Shown here: positions 8,480 through 16,699 of the stretch, one piece after another
How positions within the stretch are numbered: the first letter of the stretch is position 1
How the letters are laid out: every line of letters starts with the position of its first letter
NCBI GenBank assembly: GCA_030147845.1
Contig: JASBUN010000058.1
Coordinates: 62,001 to 126,000, forward strand
Direction: 5' to 3'
Source: Gammaproteobacteria bacterium
GTDB taxonomy: Bacteria > Pseudomonadota > Gammaproteobacteria > JASBUN01
DNA: 64,000 nucleotides
Notes under the pieces: generated by a model
The model's input: only the letters and a program-made list of their open reading frames with translations
Database searches by the model: none
Told to the model about the DNA's origin: nothing
Translations under genes and position numbers: made by a program

Positions 8480-9169
8480 ATGGACACTTTCTTCAATAAT
8501 CTGCTATTCGGCTACTACCCGTATGTGGCCGGCACGGTGTTCCTGCTCGGTAGTGTGGTGCGCTTCGATATGAGCCAGTACACCTGGAAAACCAACTCCA
8601 GCCAAATCGCCGATTCCAGCCCGCGTTTCCGGCTTGGCAATAACCTGTTCCACATCGGCGTACTAATTTTGTTTTTCGGTCATCTTATCGGCCTGCTGAC
8701 GCCACACAGATGGGAGGAGGCACTGCGAATTCAACCCGGCTTGCATCAAATCGTTTCCATGACCAGCGGCGGCATCTTCGGGCTGTGCGCGGTGTTCGGC
8801 GGCGCGATCTTGATCCACCGGCGGCTGACCAACCCGCGCGTGCGTGCGCAGAGTTCGCAGATGGACGTCGCCATCATCATCATTCTGTTCATCCAACTGC
8901 TGCTGGGGCTGGGCACCATTCCGTTCTCGGCACAGCACCTGGACGGCTCGGAGATGATGCTGCTCAGCGCCTGGGCGCAGCATATCGTGACCTTCCAGCC
9001 GGGTGCGGCGGCATTCGTCGCCAAGGTCTCCTGGATGTTCAAGATCCACCTGTTTCTGGGACTGACCATCTTCCTGCTGTTCCCGTTCACCCGACTGGTG
9101 CACATCTGGAGCGCACCGATCTGGTATCTCGGGCGACGCTACCAGATCGTGCGGATGCGGCACGGTTAG
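8480..9169 (+). CDS. narI: respiratory nitrate reductase, gamma subunit NarI (cytochrome b)
   Basis: A 229-residue membrane subunit with five predicted helices that oxidises quinol, binds two b-type haems and passes electrons to NarH. The start MDTFFNNLLFGYYPYVAGTV and the region around residues 50-70 (LFHIGVLILFFGHLIGL, with two histidines) are typical, as is the C-terminal IHLFLGLTIFLLFPFTRLVHIW segment with further histidines. Length agrees with the family (about 225). GGAGG lies upstream (ggcggaggcaagcg) and the gap to narJ is 18 bases. Confidence 0.97.
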   Translation: MDTFFNNLLFGYYPYVAGTVFLLGSVVRFDMSQYTWKTNSSQIADSSPRFRLGNNLFHIGVLILFFGHLIGLLTPHRWEEALRIQPGLHQIVSMTSGGIFGLCAVFGGAILIHRRLTNPRVRAQSSQMDVAIIIILFIQLLLGLGTIPFSAQHLDGSEMMLLSAWAQHIVTFQPGAAAFVAKVSWMFKIHLFLGLTIFLLFPFTRLVHIWSAPIWYLGRRYQIVRMRHG

Positions 9170-9192
9170 CCGGCTTGTCGGGAGCACAGCCG

Positions 9193-9951
9193 ATGCCGAT
9201 CAGCGTAGACGAGGTCGAGATCAGCGATCGCGCCATCAACATCGAGTCCGCCTTTCACCAGGGCAGCATAACTGAACGCCAACACCGCGCCGCAACGGCA
9301 TTAGTGGTGCGCGAACTGCTGCGGCAGCGGCTACGCGAAATCGATCCGCACGGACGCGCGCCGGCTGAGCCGGAGACTGACGCCTTGATCGAGGCTCTGC
9401 TCGCTCGCGAAGTATGGGTGCCAGATCATGACGAAGCCGCGTGCCGCCGCTATTACGCTGCGAATCCGGAACGTTTCCGCAGCTCGGACGCAGCCGCCGT
9501 ACGCCACATCCTGCTGGCGGCGGCGCCCGCCGATATCGACGCCCGCGACCGCGCCCGCCGGCACGCCGGCTGTTTGATTGCCGAGCTACGCCAAGCGCCG
9601 CAGCTCTTTGCCAGGTTGGCGCGCGTGCACTCGGCCTGCCCGTCGCGCGAACACGGCGGTTCCCTGGGTCGTATCGAACGCGGCCAGACCGTGCCGGAGT
9701 TCGAGTCGGTGGTACTGCGACTGCCGCTGGGGCTGTCGCCGCGTGCACTGGAAACGCGCTACGGATACCACGTGGTTTGGGTCGACGAGCATCACGAAGG
9801 CGAGCAGATCCCGTATACCGCGGTACGCGGGCGCATTGCACAGTACTTGCACGAACAAGTCTGGCGGCACGCTGTAAGCCAGTACATCCGCGTACTGGCC
9901 GAGCGCCACGAGATCAAGGGTATTAATCTCGGCACCGGGCGGTCGACTTGA
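9193..9951 (+). CDS. PpiC-type (parvulin) peptidyl-prolyl isomerase of the nar operon
   Basis: A 252-residue protein whose C-terminal half (about residues 100-200) is a parvulin domain: VRHILLAAAP, the EHGGSLGRIERGQTVPEFE stretch and TRYGYHVVWVDE are family hallmarks. The N-terminal part is helical and resembles NifM-like chaperone regions. No signal peptide is visible, so it is probably cytoplasmic. It follows narI by 23 bases, and parvulins at the end of nar operons are known from Pseudomonas, where a role in nitrate reductase maturation is assumed. The start ATG at 9193 (MPISVDEVEI) is chosen because upstream in-frame sequence lies inside narI. Confidence 0.9.
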   Translation: MPISVDEVEISDRAINIESAFHQGSITERQHRAATALVVRELLRQRLREIDPHGRAPAEPETDALIEALLAREVWVPDHDEAACRRYYAANPERFRSSDAAAVRHILLAAAPADIDARDRARRHAGCLIAELRQAPQLFARLARVHSACPSREHGGSLGRIERGQTVPEFESVVLRLPLGLSPRALETRYGYHVVWVDEHHEGEQIPYTAVRGRIAQYLHEQVWRHAVSQYIRVLAERHEIKGINLGTGRST

Positions 9952-10099
9952 GTGTGAACGTCGGACACCGGTCCTAATGGCAACGTTCGCGCGCGCCTGG
10001 TGCCCCGCCCCCAGCCCAGCTCGATTCAACTTGCCGCCGCCAATTAAAACACGCATTGCACAAGCAAGGCAGTGCAAAACGGAACGTCATCGCGACGCC

Positions 10100-10783
10100 T
10101 TACAGCCCAATTACATCGGGTAATGCATCAAGACTTTGCAATTCGACATCGGGGCCATCGGGTAAGCGTTCACGGCGCTGACCGAAGCGATTGATCCAGA
10201 CCACTCGCATTCCGAATGTGGCCGCGCCTGCCGCATCCCATGCGTTCGAGGACTGGAAGCTGATGCGCGCGGCCGGCACACCGAGACGGTCGACCGCGAG
10301 CTGATAAATGCGCGGATCAGGCTTGTATATGCCGATTTCTTCAACCGATAAAACATGGTCCACCAACGCCTCCAAACCGGCGCCGCGCACGGCCGCCTCC
10401 AACATCGGTGGAGACCCGTTCGAGAGTATTGCGATTTTCATACCGCCACTGCGCAGCTTTTCCAGCATACCCGTGACCTCGGGATAGCTGGTAAGCGTGA
10501 GGTAAGCTTGCATCAAATCGTCGCGCAGAGCCGCGTCATTTATATCGAACGCATCAAGCGCATAATCCAACGCATCTCCGGTGACTTGCCAAAAATCCGC
10601 GTGGCGTCCCATCAAGCTTCGCAGCCACGTATATTCAAGCTGCTTGGCGCGCCATAAGGCTGAAATCTGCTCGCCGACATCACCGCAACGCGCGCGCTGT
10701 GACGCTACCGCCGAGTGTACGTCGAACAAAGTGCCATAGGCGTCAAAAACACAAGCTGCGATCTGTTGCAAACGTTCCGGCAT
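10100..10783 (-). CDS. HAD-superfamily hydrolase, L-2-haloacid dehalogenase type II family
   Basis: A 227-residue protein with the HAD motifs in order: motif I CVFDAYGTLFDV near the N terminus with the nucleophilic aspartate, motif II ILSNGSP, a lysine in GIYKPDPRIY, and motif IV-like FQSSNAWDAAGAATFG. The FDAYGTLFDV form and SSNAWDA are typical of (S)-2-haloacid dehalogenases, which hydrolyse 2-haloalkanoic acids, but many genomic members act on other substrates. The start ATG at 10783 has GGAGA eight bases upstream; an in-frame start 24 codons earlier (10855) would give an unlikely basic extension. It is 72 bases downstream of the sensor kinase gene on the same strand. Confidence 0.9.
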   Translation of the reverse strand: MPERLQQIAACVFDAYGTLFDVHSAVASQRARCGDVGEQISALWRAKQLEYTWLRSLMGRHADFWQVTGDALDYALDAFDINDAALRDDLMQAYLTLTSYPEVTGMLEKLRSGGMKIAILSNGSPPMLEAAVRGAGLEALVDHVLSVEEIGIYKPDPRIYQLAVDRLGVPAARISFQSSNAWDAAGAATFGMRVVWINRFGQRRERLPDGPDVELQSLDALPDVIGL

Positions 10784-10855
10784 TAAATGTTCTCCACTTG
10801 GTTTGAGGCGGCCACAAGCATACGCCGAACGATCGCGCACGTGAACCACCCGCAC

Positions 10856-12205
10856 TCACGCCGCGGGCGGCATCGGAAAACTTACTTGCACCGTGAGCCC
10901 GCGACCATCGAGGCCACGATCGAGCGTAATGGTTCCGCCATGGACTTCTACCACGCGACGCGCGATCGACAGGCCGAGCCCGCAGCCGCTCGACATCGTG
11001 TCCGCACCCCGATGAAAACGATCGAAAATCCGTTGCCGTTCAGTGGCGGCAATGCCGCGCCCATTGTCCGCAACAATAAGATCTACACCGTAATTGTGGT
11101 TTCGAATATCGACCACTACCCTGCCATCGGTTTGCGTATAGCGAATCGCGTTATCCAATAAATTGCGCAGTAGGATCGACACGCCGCTAACGCTTCCGTA
11201 GACGGCGCCGCGCGCGCCATTTGCACAGTATAGAGTGATATTTTTCGCCTGTGCCGCCAAAGACTGTTCGACAATCGCGTCGTTGATTAATTCACTGAGC
11301 TCAAAGGTGGTAAAATGTAGGCCCAGTGTTTCGTTGTCGAAGCGCGCCAAGGTCAGCAACTGCTCTACCAGGCGGCCGGTACGGTCGACGCCCAGGAGTA
11401 TCTCCGTTAGCGCATGTGCGCGTTGGTCGTCGTTGGTCGCACGCAACGCCACTTGGGCGTGCGTCTTGATGCCGGCAAGCGGTGTACGGATCTCATGCGC
11501 CGCATCGGCGGTAAATCGGCGTTCGTGTTCAAATGCACGATGTAGCATGACGAGTAGTCGATTCAACCCGCTAACCAGCGTATCGACCTCGGTTGGCACG
11601 GTGCGTAAATCGACTTTATCGAGGCGCGCCGGCGACAGTTGCGCAACTTGTTCGGCGACGTGTTTCAGCGGCGTAAGCCCGCGACCAATACCGAACCACA
11701 ATGCCAACGCCAACATCGGGACCGCCAAAATCAGCGGATAGAGCGCATCGTTGGTGATCGCGGCTGCCAGCGCCGTACGCAAGGTGCGCGGTTCCGCCAC
11801 CTGTACCATCAGGCCGGTTTCGGGAAAGCGAACCGTCAGCAGGCGCCAGTCGCGTTGGTTTAGGAATACGGTGTCATAGCCGTCGGCTGCCTGTTGCTCG
11901 AATTTCGGCACGCCGACCGACTGCACCAGTAGCGATCCTTTCCGCCACACCCTAAAGGCCAATTCCTTTTGATAAATCGATAAATCAAATGGTACTTGGC
12001 GCGCGACGACCTCCCGGTCTGCGCCGGCGGCAAGGCTATGTGAGACCAAGGCTGCGAGCACCGCGGCATCATGATGCAGGTGATCATCGAAAAGCACTTG
12101 TATGCGGTCTCGGGTCACCATGTATGTGGCCGATACGACGCCGAACCAGGCCAGCACGAACAAACCGAGCAGAATAACTAACAACCGCATCCGCAGTGAC
12201 TTCAT
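10856..12205 (-). CDS. sensor histidine kinase, QseC/PmrB type
   Basis: A 449-residue inner-membrane sensor kinase. TM1 spans about residues 7-29, a periplasmic domain follows to about 160, then TM2 (about 161-180), a HAMP-like linker, the dimerisation domain with phospho-acceptor H237 in FTADAAHEIRTPLAG, and the ATPase domain with LLRNLLDNAIRYT (N box), VADNGRGI (G1) and GCGLGLSIARRVVEVHGG (G2). The phrase RRFTADAAHEIRTPL and the GVDRTGRLVEQLLTLARFD region are strongly QseC-like. The gene lies 53 bases downstream of its response regulator, so they form an operon. The signal sensed cannot be read from the sequence. Confidence 0.92.
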   Translation of the reverse strand: MKSLRMRLLVILLGLFVLAWFGVVSATYMVTRDRIQVLFDDHLHHDAAVLAALVSHSLAAGADREVVARQVPFDLSIYQKELAFRVWRKGSLLVQSVGVPKFEQQAADGYDTVFLNQRDWRLLTVRFPETGLMVQVAEPRTLRTALAAAITNDALYPLILAVPMLALALWFGIGRGLTPLKHVAEQVAQLSPARLDKVDLRTVPTEVDTLVSGLNRLLVMLHRAFEHERRFTADAAHEIRTPLAGIKTHAQVALRATNDDQRAHALTEILLGVDRTGRLVEQLLTLARFDNETLGLHFTTFELSELINDAIVEQSLAAQAKNITLYCANGARGAVYGSVSGVSILLRNLLDNAIRYTQTDGRVVVDIRNHNYGVDLIVADNGRGIAATERQRIFDRFHRGADTMSSGCGLGLSIARRVVEVHGGTITLDRGLDGRGLTVQVSFPMPPAA

Positions 12206-12258
12206 AGCCGCCTGTATATCGAATCTAGTCGTTTACCGCCGATTGCGTGGCGGGATAC

Positions 12259-12921
12259 TCAGTCGCGCTTGTCAACCGTATAGCCAACACCACGCACCGT
12301 GCGAATAACACCGTTACCCAATTTTTTGCGTAAAAAATGGATGTGTACCTCGACTGTATTACTCTCGACCTCCATATCCCAACCATAGAGTTCCTGTTCC
12401 AGACACGTGCGCGTGACCACAGATCCGGCCTTTTCCATCAGCACGCGAAGAATGAGAAATTCACGTGGCGAGAGGTTCACTGTCACGCCTGCGCGAGCTA
12501 CTTTGTGACCGTCTTTGTCCAGCAGCACATCGCCATGCTGCAACAACGACGGCGTGTAGCCGTTATTACGACGGTACAGCGCATTTATACGCGCTGACAG
12601 TTCGTCGAGATCGAACGGCTTTACCAGGTAATCATCGCCACCGCTGTCGAGTCCGCGCACGCGATCTTGGACGCTGTCCAATGCGGTGAGGATCAGCACC
12701 GGGGTGCGGTCACCGCGCGCGCGCATGGCGGTTAACACCTCCAGGCCTGAACGGTGTGGCAAACCGAGGTCCAACACCACTACGTCGAACTGGCCGTACT
12801 CAAGCGAATATTCGGCGGCAACACCATCCGTGACCCATTCCAGACTAAAGCCATCCAGACCGAGTCCAGCCCGTATTCCCTCTCCCAGTGATACGTCGTC
12901 TTCGGCAAGCAATAACTTCAT
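12259..12921 (-). CDS. OmpR-family response regulator, QseB/PmrA type
   Basis: A 220-residue DNA-binding regulator. The receiver domain (1-115) has the acidic pair D8/D9, the phosphorylatable D51 in VVVLDLGLP, and the lysine in DYLVKPF. The winged-helix effector domain (about 125-218) contains LSPREFLILRVLM and the recognition region SNTVEVHIHFLRKKLG followed by IRTVRGVGYTV. Overall it resembles QseB closely. The divergent region ahead of it carries a perfect CTTAA-N6-CTTAA box on this strand (13035-13051), 114 bases from the start codon, which suggests autoregulation. Partner kinase is the next gene. Confidence 0.93.
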   Translation of the reverse strand: MKLLLAEDDVSLGEGIRAGLGLDGFSLEWVTDGVAAEYSLEYGQFDVVVLDLGLPHRSGLEVLTAMRARGDRTPVLILTALDSVQDRVRGLDSGGDDYLVKPFDLDELSARINALYRRNNGYTPSLLQHGDVLLDKDGHKVARAGVTVNLSPREFLILRVLMEKAGSVVTRTCLEQELYGWDMEVESNTVEVHIHFLRKKLGNGVIRTVRGVGYTVDKRD

Positions 12922-13013
12922 GACTCAACCCCGACGGTTTTTACGCCCCGCCTAGCCGGGCGCCAACCGGATATCTGACACTGCCAGTATGGTTGAATCT
13001 ACAACATAACACC

Positions 13014-13066
13014 ATTCGAATAAAAGTTATTCGTCTTAAGCGAATATTAAGGTATACGCATATTCG
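13014..13066. promoter_or_regulatory. cluster of ATTCG/CGAAT motifs forming overlapping palindromes
   Basis: Within about 50 bases, the pentamer ATTCG or its complement CGAAT occurs repeatedly. CGAATAA-AAG-TTATTCG (13017-13033) is an inverted repeat with perfect 7-base arms. It shares an arm with TATTCG-TCTTAAG-CGAATA (13028-13046). A further ATATTCG follows near 13060. The cluster overlaps the QseB/PmrA-type box and lies in the divergent control region between the response regulator and the transporter. It probably binds a dimeric regulator, which I cannot identify. Confidence 0.5.
13035..13051 (-). promoter_or_regulatory. QseB/PmrA-type operator
   Basis: Read on the minus strand the sequence is CTTAAT-ATTCG-CTTAAG, an exact match to the PmrA box (YTTAAK-N5-YTTAAK) and to the QseB motif (CTTAA-N6-CTTAA). 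The half-sites are 11 bases apart, one helical turn, as expected for an OmpR-family dimer. It points towards the adjacent QseB/PmrA-like gene and lies 190 bases ahead of the transporter gene on the other side, so it may control both. Confidence 0.72.
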
Positions 13067-13241
13067 TAGCGCTAGCATCAGTCGGTCAATTATTTACAAG
13101 CGGATACCAAAATCCGCAATTGGGGGGAATCAGACCGCCGTTCACCACCGTCGCCGCATGCACTTGAAAATTTCACCCGTGGTTCGCCGGTGATCGTCGC
13201 TCTATCCCGATGATAACTAGATCGACTGGAGGAGAATTCGC

Positions 13242-14657
13242 ATGGGAGAGTCGCATAAATCACTCGATGGCGGTTGGGACGATGAAGGTACGCCTCAACG
13301 CGTGCAGAGCATGGGCTGGAGAGAGCTCTGGCTGAAGGAAGACTGGTGGGCAATTTGGCTCGGCTTGGGGATCGTCCTGGTTGCCTACCTGTTCTTTGCT
13401 AACGGCTCCAGTATCAAATGGATTTCCATCACACCGGCCAAATGGCACACCACGTCGGAATTGGTGGCGAATTTCACCGCCCATATTCAACAATATGTTG
13501 CGCAGTTTCTCCTCTGGTGCGTCATTCTCGGTATCAGCCTGAAGGCGCTTGGGTACAAGCTATCGGAATTTTTCCCGTCGTTTGCATTCGTCTACGTCTG
13601 TTCGATTGTAATATTTATGATCGGCGCATGGGACCAGGCCCACCACTACAATCTGGAACCACCATTGGTCGCACTGGTGCTCGGCATGCTGATCGCAAAC
13701 ATATTCGGCCTGCCGAAATGGATGGATACCGGCTTTCGCGTCGAGTACTACGTCAAAACCGGCATCGTATTGCTCGGCGCCACCCTACCCTTTACGCTCA
13801 TTGTCTGGGCCGGTCCCGTTGCCATTGTGCAGGCCTCGATCGTTTCCATCAGCACGTTCATGGTGATTTATTTCGTCGCCAAGAAGATGGGGCTCGATCG
13901 CCGGCTTGCCGCTACTTTAGGTGCGGGCGGCGCTGTCTGCGGTGTCTCCGGAGCGATTGCCATCGCAGGTGCAGTCGGCGCCAAAAAAGAATATGCGCCC
14001 ATTGCCATCACCATGGTCATTCTCTGGGCCATCGTCATGATTTTCGCACTACCCCTCATCTCGCGCGCGCTGCACCTGCACACCGGTGTCGCCGGAGCTT
14101 GGATAGGGACGTCGGAATTTGCCGATGCCGCCGGTTTTGCGGCCGCCCAAGCCTACGGAAACTTAGCCGGACATGTACCGGGCATTGCCGGCAACGCAAG
14201 TGACTCTGTATGGGGCTTCACACTAATGAAGGTCGTTGGCCGGGATGTTTGGATCGGCATTTGGGCCTTTGTGTTGGCCTTGGTTGCGACCACCCGTTGG
14301 GAGGTCAAGGCCGGAAGCAAGCCTAATCCCGCCGAAATCTGGTGGCGTTTCCCGAAATTTGTGCTCGGATTCGCTCTGGCCTCGATCTTCGTGACGGTCA
14401 TCGCCAGCCGCTACAGCTTTGCCGACTACAATCACATCGTCAAGCCGCTGTTGGTAGGTCCGATACTGGCGCTGCGTACCTGGGCCTTTATCTTTTGCTT
14501 CTTCAGCATTGGTCTGACCACGCGCTTCCGAGAGCTTGCTCGCGCCGGCGCCAAACCGTTTTGGGCATTTACTTCCGGCGTGGCAGTCAATGTGGTGCTC
14601 GGCTTTATCTTGTCGACCATCGTCTTTGCCAGCTATTGGCAAAATTTGTCACACTAA
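13242..14657 (+). CDS. putative sulfate exporter family transporter (YeiH/UPF0324-like)
   Basis: A 471-residue membrane protein with about eleven membrane segments after a polar N terminus of about 30 residues. It belongs to the conserved hypothetical 698/UPF0324 family, often annotated as putative sulfate exporters: LVALVLGMLIANIFG, YYVKTGIVLLGATLPF, GAGGAVCGVSGAIAIAGAV and FIFCFFSIGLTTRFREL are characteristic. The transported substrate has not been firmly established for most members; sulfate or another sulfur-containing anion is a family-level suggestion. A strong GGAGGAG site precedes the ATG. It is transcribed away from the QseBC-like operon across a shared 320-base control region, which suggests linked regulation. 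Confidence 0.88.
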   Translation: MGESHKSLDGGWDDEGTPQRVQSMGWRELWLKEDWWAIWLGLGIVLVAYLFFANGSSIKWISITPAKWHTTSELVANFTAHIQQYVAQFLLWCVILGISLKALGYKLSEFFPSFAFVYVCSIVIFMIGAWDQAHHYNLEPPLVALVLGMLIANIFGLPKWMDTGFRVEYYVKTGIVLLGATLPFTLIVWAGPVAIVQASIVSISTFMVIYFVAKKMGLDRRLAATLGAGGAVCGVSGAIAIAGAVGAKKEYAPIAITMVILWAIVMIFALPLISRALHLHTGVAGAWIGTSEFADAAGFAAAQAYGNLAGHVPGIAGNASDSVWGFTLMKVVGRDVWIGIWAFVLALVATTRWEVKAGSKPNPAEIWWRFPKFVLGFALASIFVTVIASRYSFADYNHIVKPLLVGPILALRTWAFIFCFFSIGLTTRFRELARAGAKPFWAFTSGVAVNVVLGFILSTIVFASYWQNLSH

Positions 14658-14681
14658 ACTGCGGCCGGACCGGCACCGGCT

Positions 14682-14709
14682 ACGGCCCCGCGGATATCCG
14701 CGGGGCCGT
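14682..14709. terminator. 28-base perfect palindrome, possible terminator or protein-binding site
   Basis: The arms ACGGCCCCGCGGAT and ATCCGCGGGGCCGT are perfectly complementary with no spacer. It begins 24 bases after the transporter stop codon. A very stable GC-rich hairpin would form in RNA, but no T run follows, so it is not a textbook intrinsic terminator. It might stabilise the 3' end of the transporter transcript or attenuate transcription into the small downstream gene. Confidence 0.45.
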
Positions 14710-14761
14710 ACTCCCACTCATCGGTAGCGGCGAGTACCATTCGCGGCCTGGAGACGACTCA

Positions 14762-14962
14762 ATGAATCGCACCAGCGAACAGAAACAATGCATAAATTGC
14801 ACGCATTTCCGTAATTCGCCACAATACATGGAACGCGTATTCAAAGGCATGAGTACCATGAGTTCAGGCCACGCCTCGGTGCGCAAGGACGACGGCATAT
14901 GTCTCCAACATGACATCTATTTATCGGCCGACAACAGCTGCGATCAATTCGACGCCGCATAA
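14762..14962 (+). CDS. small four-cysteine protein, unknown function (possible zinc- or metal-binding)
   Basis: A 66-residue protein, too small to place in a family by eye. Four cysteines are arranged as C10-x2-C13 (CINCTHF) near the N terminus and C47 (GICLQHD) and C60 (NSCDQFD) in the C-terminal half. Such a CxxC...C...C pattern commonly binds zinc or an iron-sulfur cluster; this is inference. GGAG lies about nine bases before the ATG. The gene sits 104 bases downstream of the sulfate exporter-like gene on the same strand, separated by a large palindrome, and may be expressed with it. It has no signal peptide or membrane segment. Confidence 0.65.
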   Translation: MNRTSEQKQCINCTHFRNSPQYMERVFKGMSTMSSGHASVRKDDGICLQHDIYLSADNSCDQFDAA

Positions 14963-14981
14963 GTACGACCGTCAGCCATTG

Positions 14982-15005
14982 AGGCGAGCGTCCGCTCACT
15001 CGCCT
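14982..15005. terminator. stem-loop after the four-cysteine gene
   Basis: AGGCGAG (14982-14988) pairs with CTCGCCT (14999-15005) and the bases between can extend the stem. A second hairpin follows at 15007-15033 (GCGATC...GATCGC). No T run is present, so termination is only a guess. The rest of the 275-base gap up to aat holds no gene that I can support. Confidence 0.3.
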
Positions 15006-15237
15006 AGCGATCACGCGTCGATGCGTGGATCGCGATAACTCGAAACGATTCCTCGAAACAGAACGCGCCACGTAGCGCACGCGTTGCCACTGCCGCTGGC
15101 CGCGACGTCCTATTTGCCTGATTGGTAAGATGTTGCCATTATTGCTCTGTGCGTCATTTACCGCCATTGCCCGGCTGCTATCGGCGAACTGAGCGCGACA
15201 GCCGCCACGGCAGTGGCAATACCAGGCAACTTAGACC

Positions 15238-15954
15238 ATGTATTGGCTTGATCCGGAAAACGACCAGGGACCATTCCCGCCTGTCGAATTCGCCCTCAGC
15301 GAACCTGATGGGCTGTTGGCGGCGGGAGGCAGTCTTGCGCCCGCGCGCTTGATCAATGCCTACCGTCGGGGCATTTTCCCTTGGTATTCCGATAATCAGC
15401 CTATACTTTGGTGGTCACCGGACCCGCGCTCTGTGCTGTTTCCGGACAAACTCAAGATATCCCGCAGTCTGCGCAAAAGTATACGTAAAGGAGTGTTCCG
15501 CCTGACCATGGACGAAGCATTTGAGCAAGTAATAAAGGCATGTGCGGAGCCGCGTAGTTACCAAGCCGACACCTGGATAACCGCGGAAATGAGCGCGGCG
15601 TATATGCGTTTGCACCGGCTCGGCGTAGCCCATTCGGTGGAGGCATGGAACGGCGACGTTCTGGCCGGCGGCTTATACGGGCTGGGCATCGGTCGCGTGT
15701 TCTTTGGCGAATCCATGTTCAGCCGGCAAACCGACGCGTCCAAGACCGCTCTAGTCTATCTGGCCCAACGGTTACAGACCTGGGGCTATGGCTTGATCGA
15801 TTGCCAAGTGCGTTCCGAGCACATGGATCGTCTTGGCGCGGAGTCGATTGCACGTGCACGATTTGTGCGTCTGCTGGATAAGTTCTGCGTGCAGAGCGGC
15901 CATCCTGCGCCGTGGGCGGCCGAGCATTCCGTGAACACGAGCACCGGCGCCTGA
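15238..15954 (+). CDS. aat: leucyl/phenylalanyl-tRNA--protein transferase
   Basis: A 238-residue cytoplasmic enzyme that moves Leu or Phe from aminoacyl-tRNA to the N-terminal Arg or Lys of proteins, creating a destabilising residue recognised by ClpS. Family blocks are clear: GLLAAGGSLAPARLINAYRR, GIFPWYSDNQPILWWSPDPR, TWITAEMSAAYMRLH, GGLYGLGIGRVFFGESMFS and LIDCQVRSEHMDRLGAE. Length is typical (about 234). It starts at an ATG immediately followed by WLDPE. The next gene, bpt, follows after six bases, so the two transferases form one transcription unit. Confidence 0.96.
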   Translation: MYWLDPENDQGPFPPVEFALSEPDGLLAAGGSLAPARLINAYRRGIFPWYSDNQPILWWSPDPRSVLFPDKLKISRSLRKSIRKGVFRLTMDEAFEQVIKACAEPRSYQADTWITAEMSAAYMRLHRLGVAHSVEAWNGDVLAGGLYGLGIGRVFFGESMFSRQTDASKTALVYLAQRLQTWGYGLIDCQVRSEHMDRLGAESIARARFVRLLDKFCVQSGHPAPWAAEHSVNTSTGA

Positions 15955-15960
15955 ACGACC

Positions 15961-16683
15961 ATGCGCGCAGCGAACAATGACAATCTATCGGCCATTCGGC
16001 GCCTGGCGTTCTATGGCACTCCCGAGCACCCGTGTAGCTACCTGCCGGAGCGAGCCGCGCGTACACTGTTCGCCGATCCGCACGTGATCCTCGACAATCA
16101 CTTGTATAGCCAGTTGTTGCTGTATGGCTTTCGGCGCAGCGGCAGCCACATTTATCGTCCATCGTGTCCGACCTGTGAGGCCTGTATCCCGGTCCGTGTA
16201 CCGGTCGCGAAATTCCGGCCGAACCGGGCCCAGCGGCGCGCATGGCAGTTCAATAACGACATCGTCGCGCAATTCGTCGAGCCCGGCTTCCACGCCGATC
16301 ACTTTGAACTCTATCAAAAATACATCGCTCAACGCCACGCAGGCGGCGGCATGGATAGTCCGGACCCGGAACGATATGTGGAGTTTCTGCTCAGCGACTG
16401 GAGCGATACGCGCTTCGTTGAATTTCGCTACGGTACGTCCTTACTCGCGGTCGCCGTCATCGACGTCGTCGCCTCGGGCTGGTCGGCGGTGTATACGTTT
16501 TTTGACCCGAACCAGGACCGGCGCGGTCTGGGGACCTACGCAATACTGTGGGAAATCGAGCAGGCGCGCCAATCCGGCCTACCCTGGCTATACTTAGGTT
16601 ACTGGATTGATGAATGCACCAAAATGAACTACAAGGCACGCTTTCAACCGCTAGAAAAATTTCGGGATGGTGTCTGGACGTGA
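15961..16683 (+). CDS. bpt: aspartate/glutamate leucyltransferase (arginyltransferase-like) Bpt
   Basis: A 240-residue enzyme of the ATE/Bpt family. Bacterial Bpt transfers leucine from tRNA to N-terminal Asp or Glu, feeding the N-degron pathway. The expected N-terminal block (YGTPEHPCSYLPERAARTLF), the CPTCEACIPVRVPV cysteine motif and the C-terminal YLGYWIDECTKMNYKARFQP motif are all present. The length fits bacterial members (about 235-250). It lies six bases after aat, and clpS/clpA are only a few kilobases away, so the transferases and their adaptor and unfoldase are physically clustered. Confidence 0.95.
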   Translation: MRAANNDNLSAIRRLAFYGTPEHPCSYLPERAARTLFADPHVILDNHLYSQLLLYGFRRSGSHIYRPSCPTCEACIPVRVPVAKFRPNRAQRRAWQFNNDIVAQFVEPGFHADHFELYQKYIAQRHAGGGMDSPDPERYVEFLLSDWSDTRFVEFRYGTSLLAVAVIDVVASGWSAVYTFFDPNQDRRGLGTYAILWEIEQARQSGLPWLYLGYWIDECTKMNYKARFQPLEKFRDGVWT

Positions 16684-16699
16684 TGGTATATGGCTGTAT

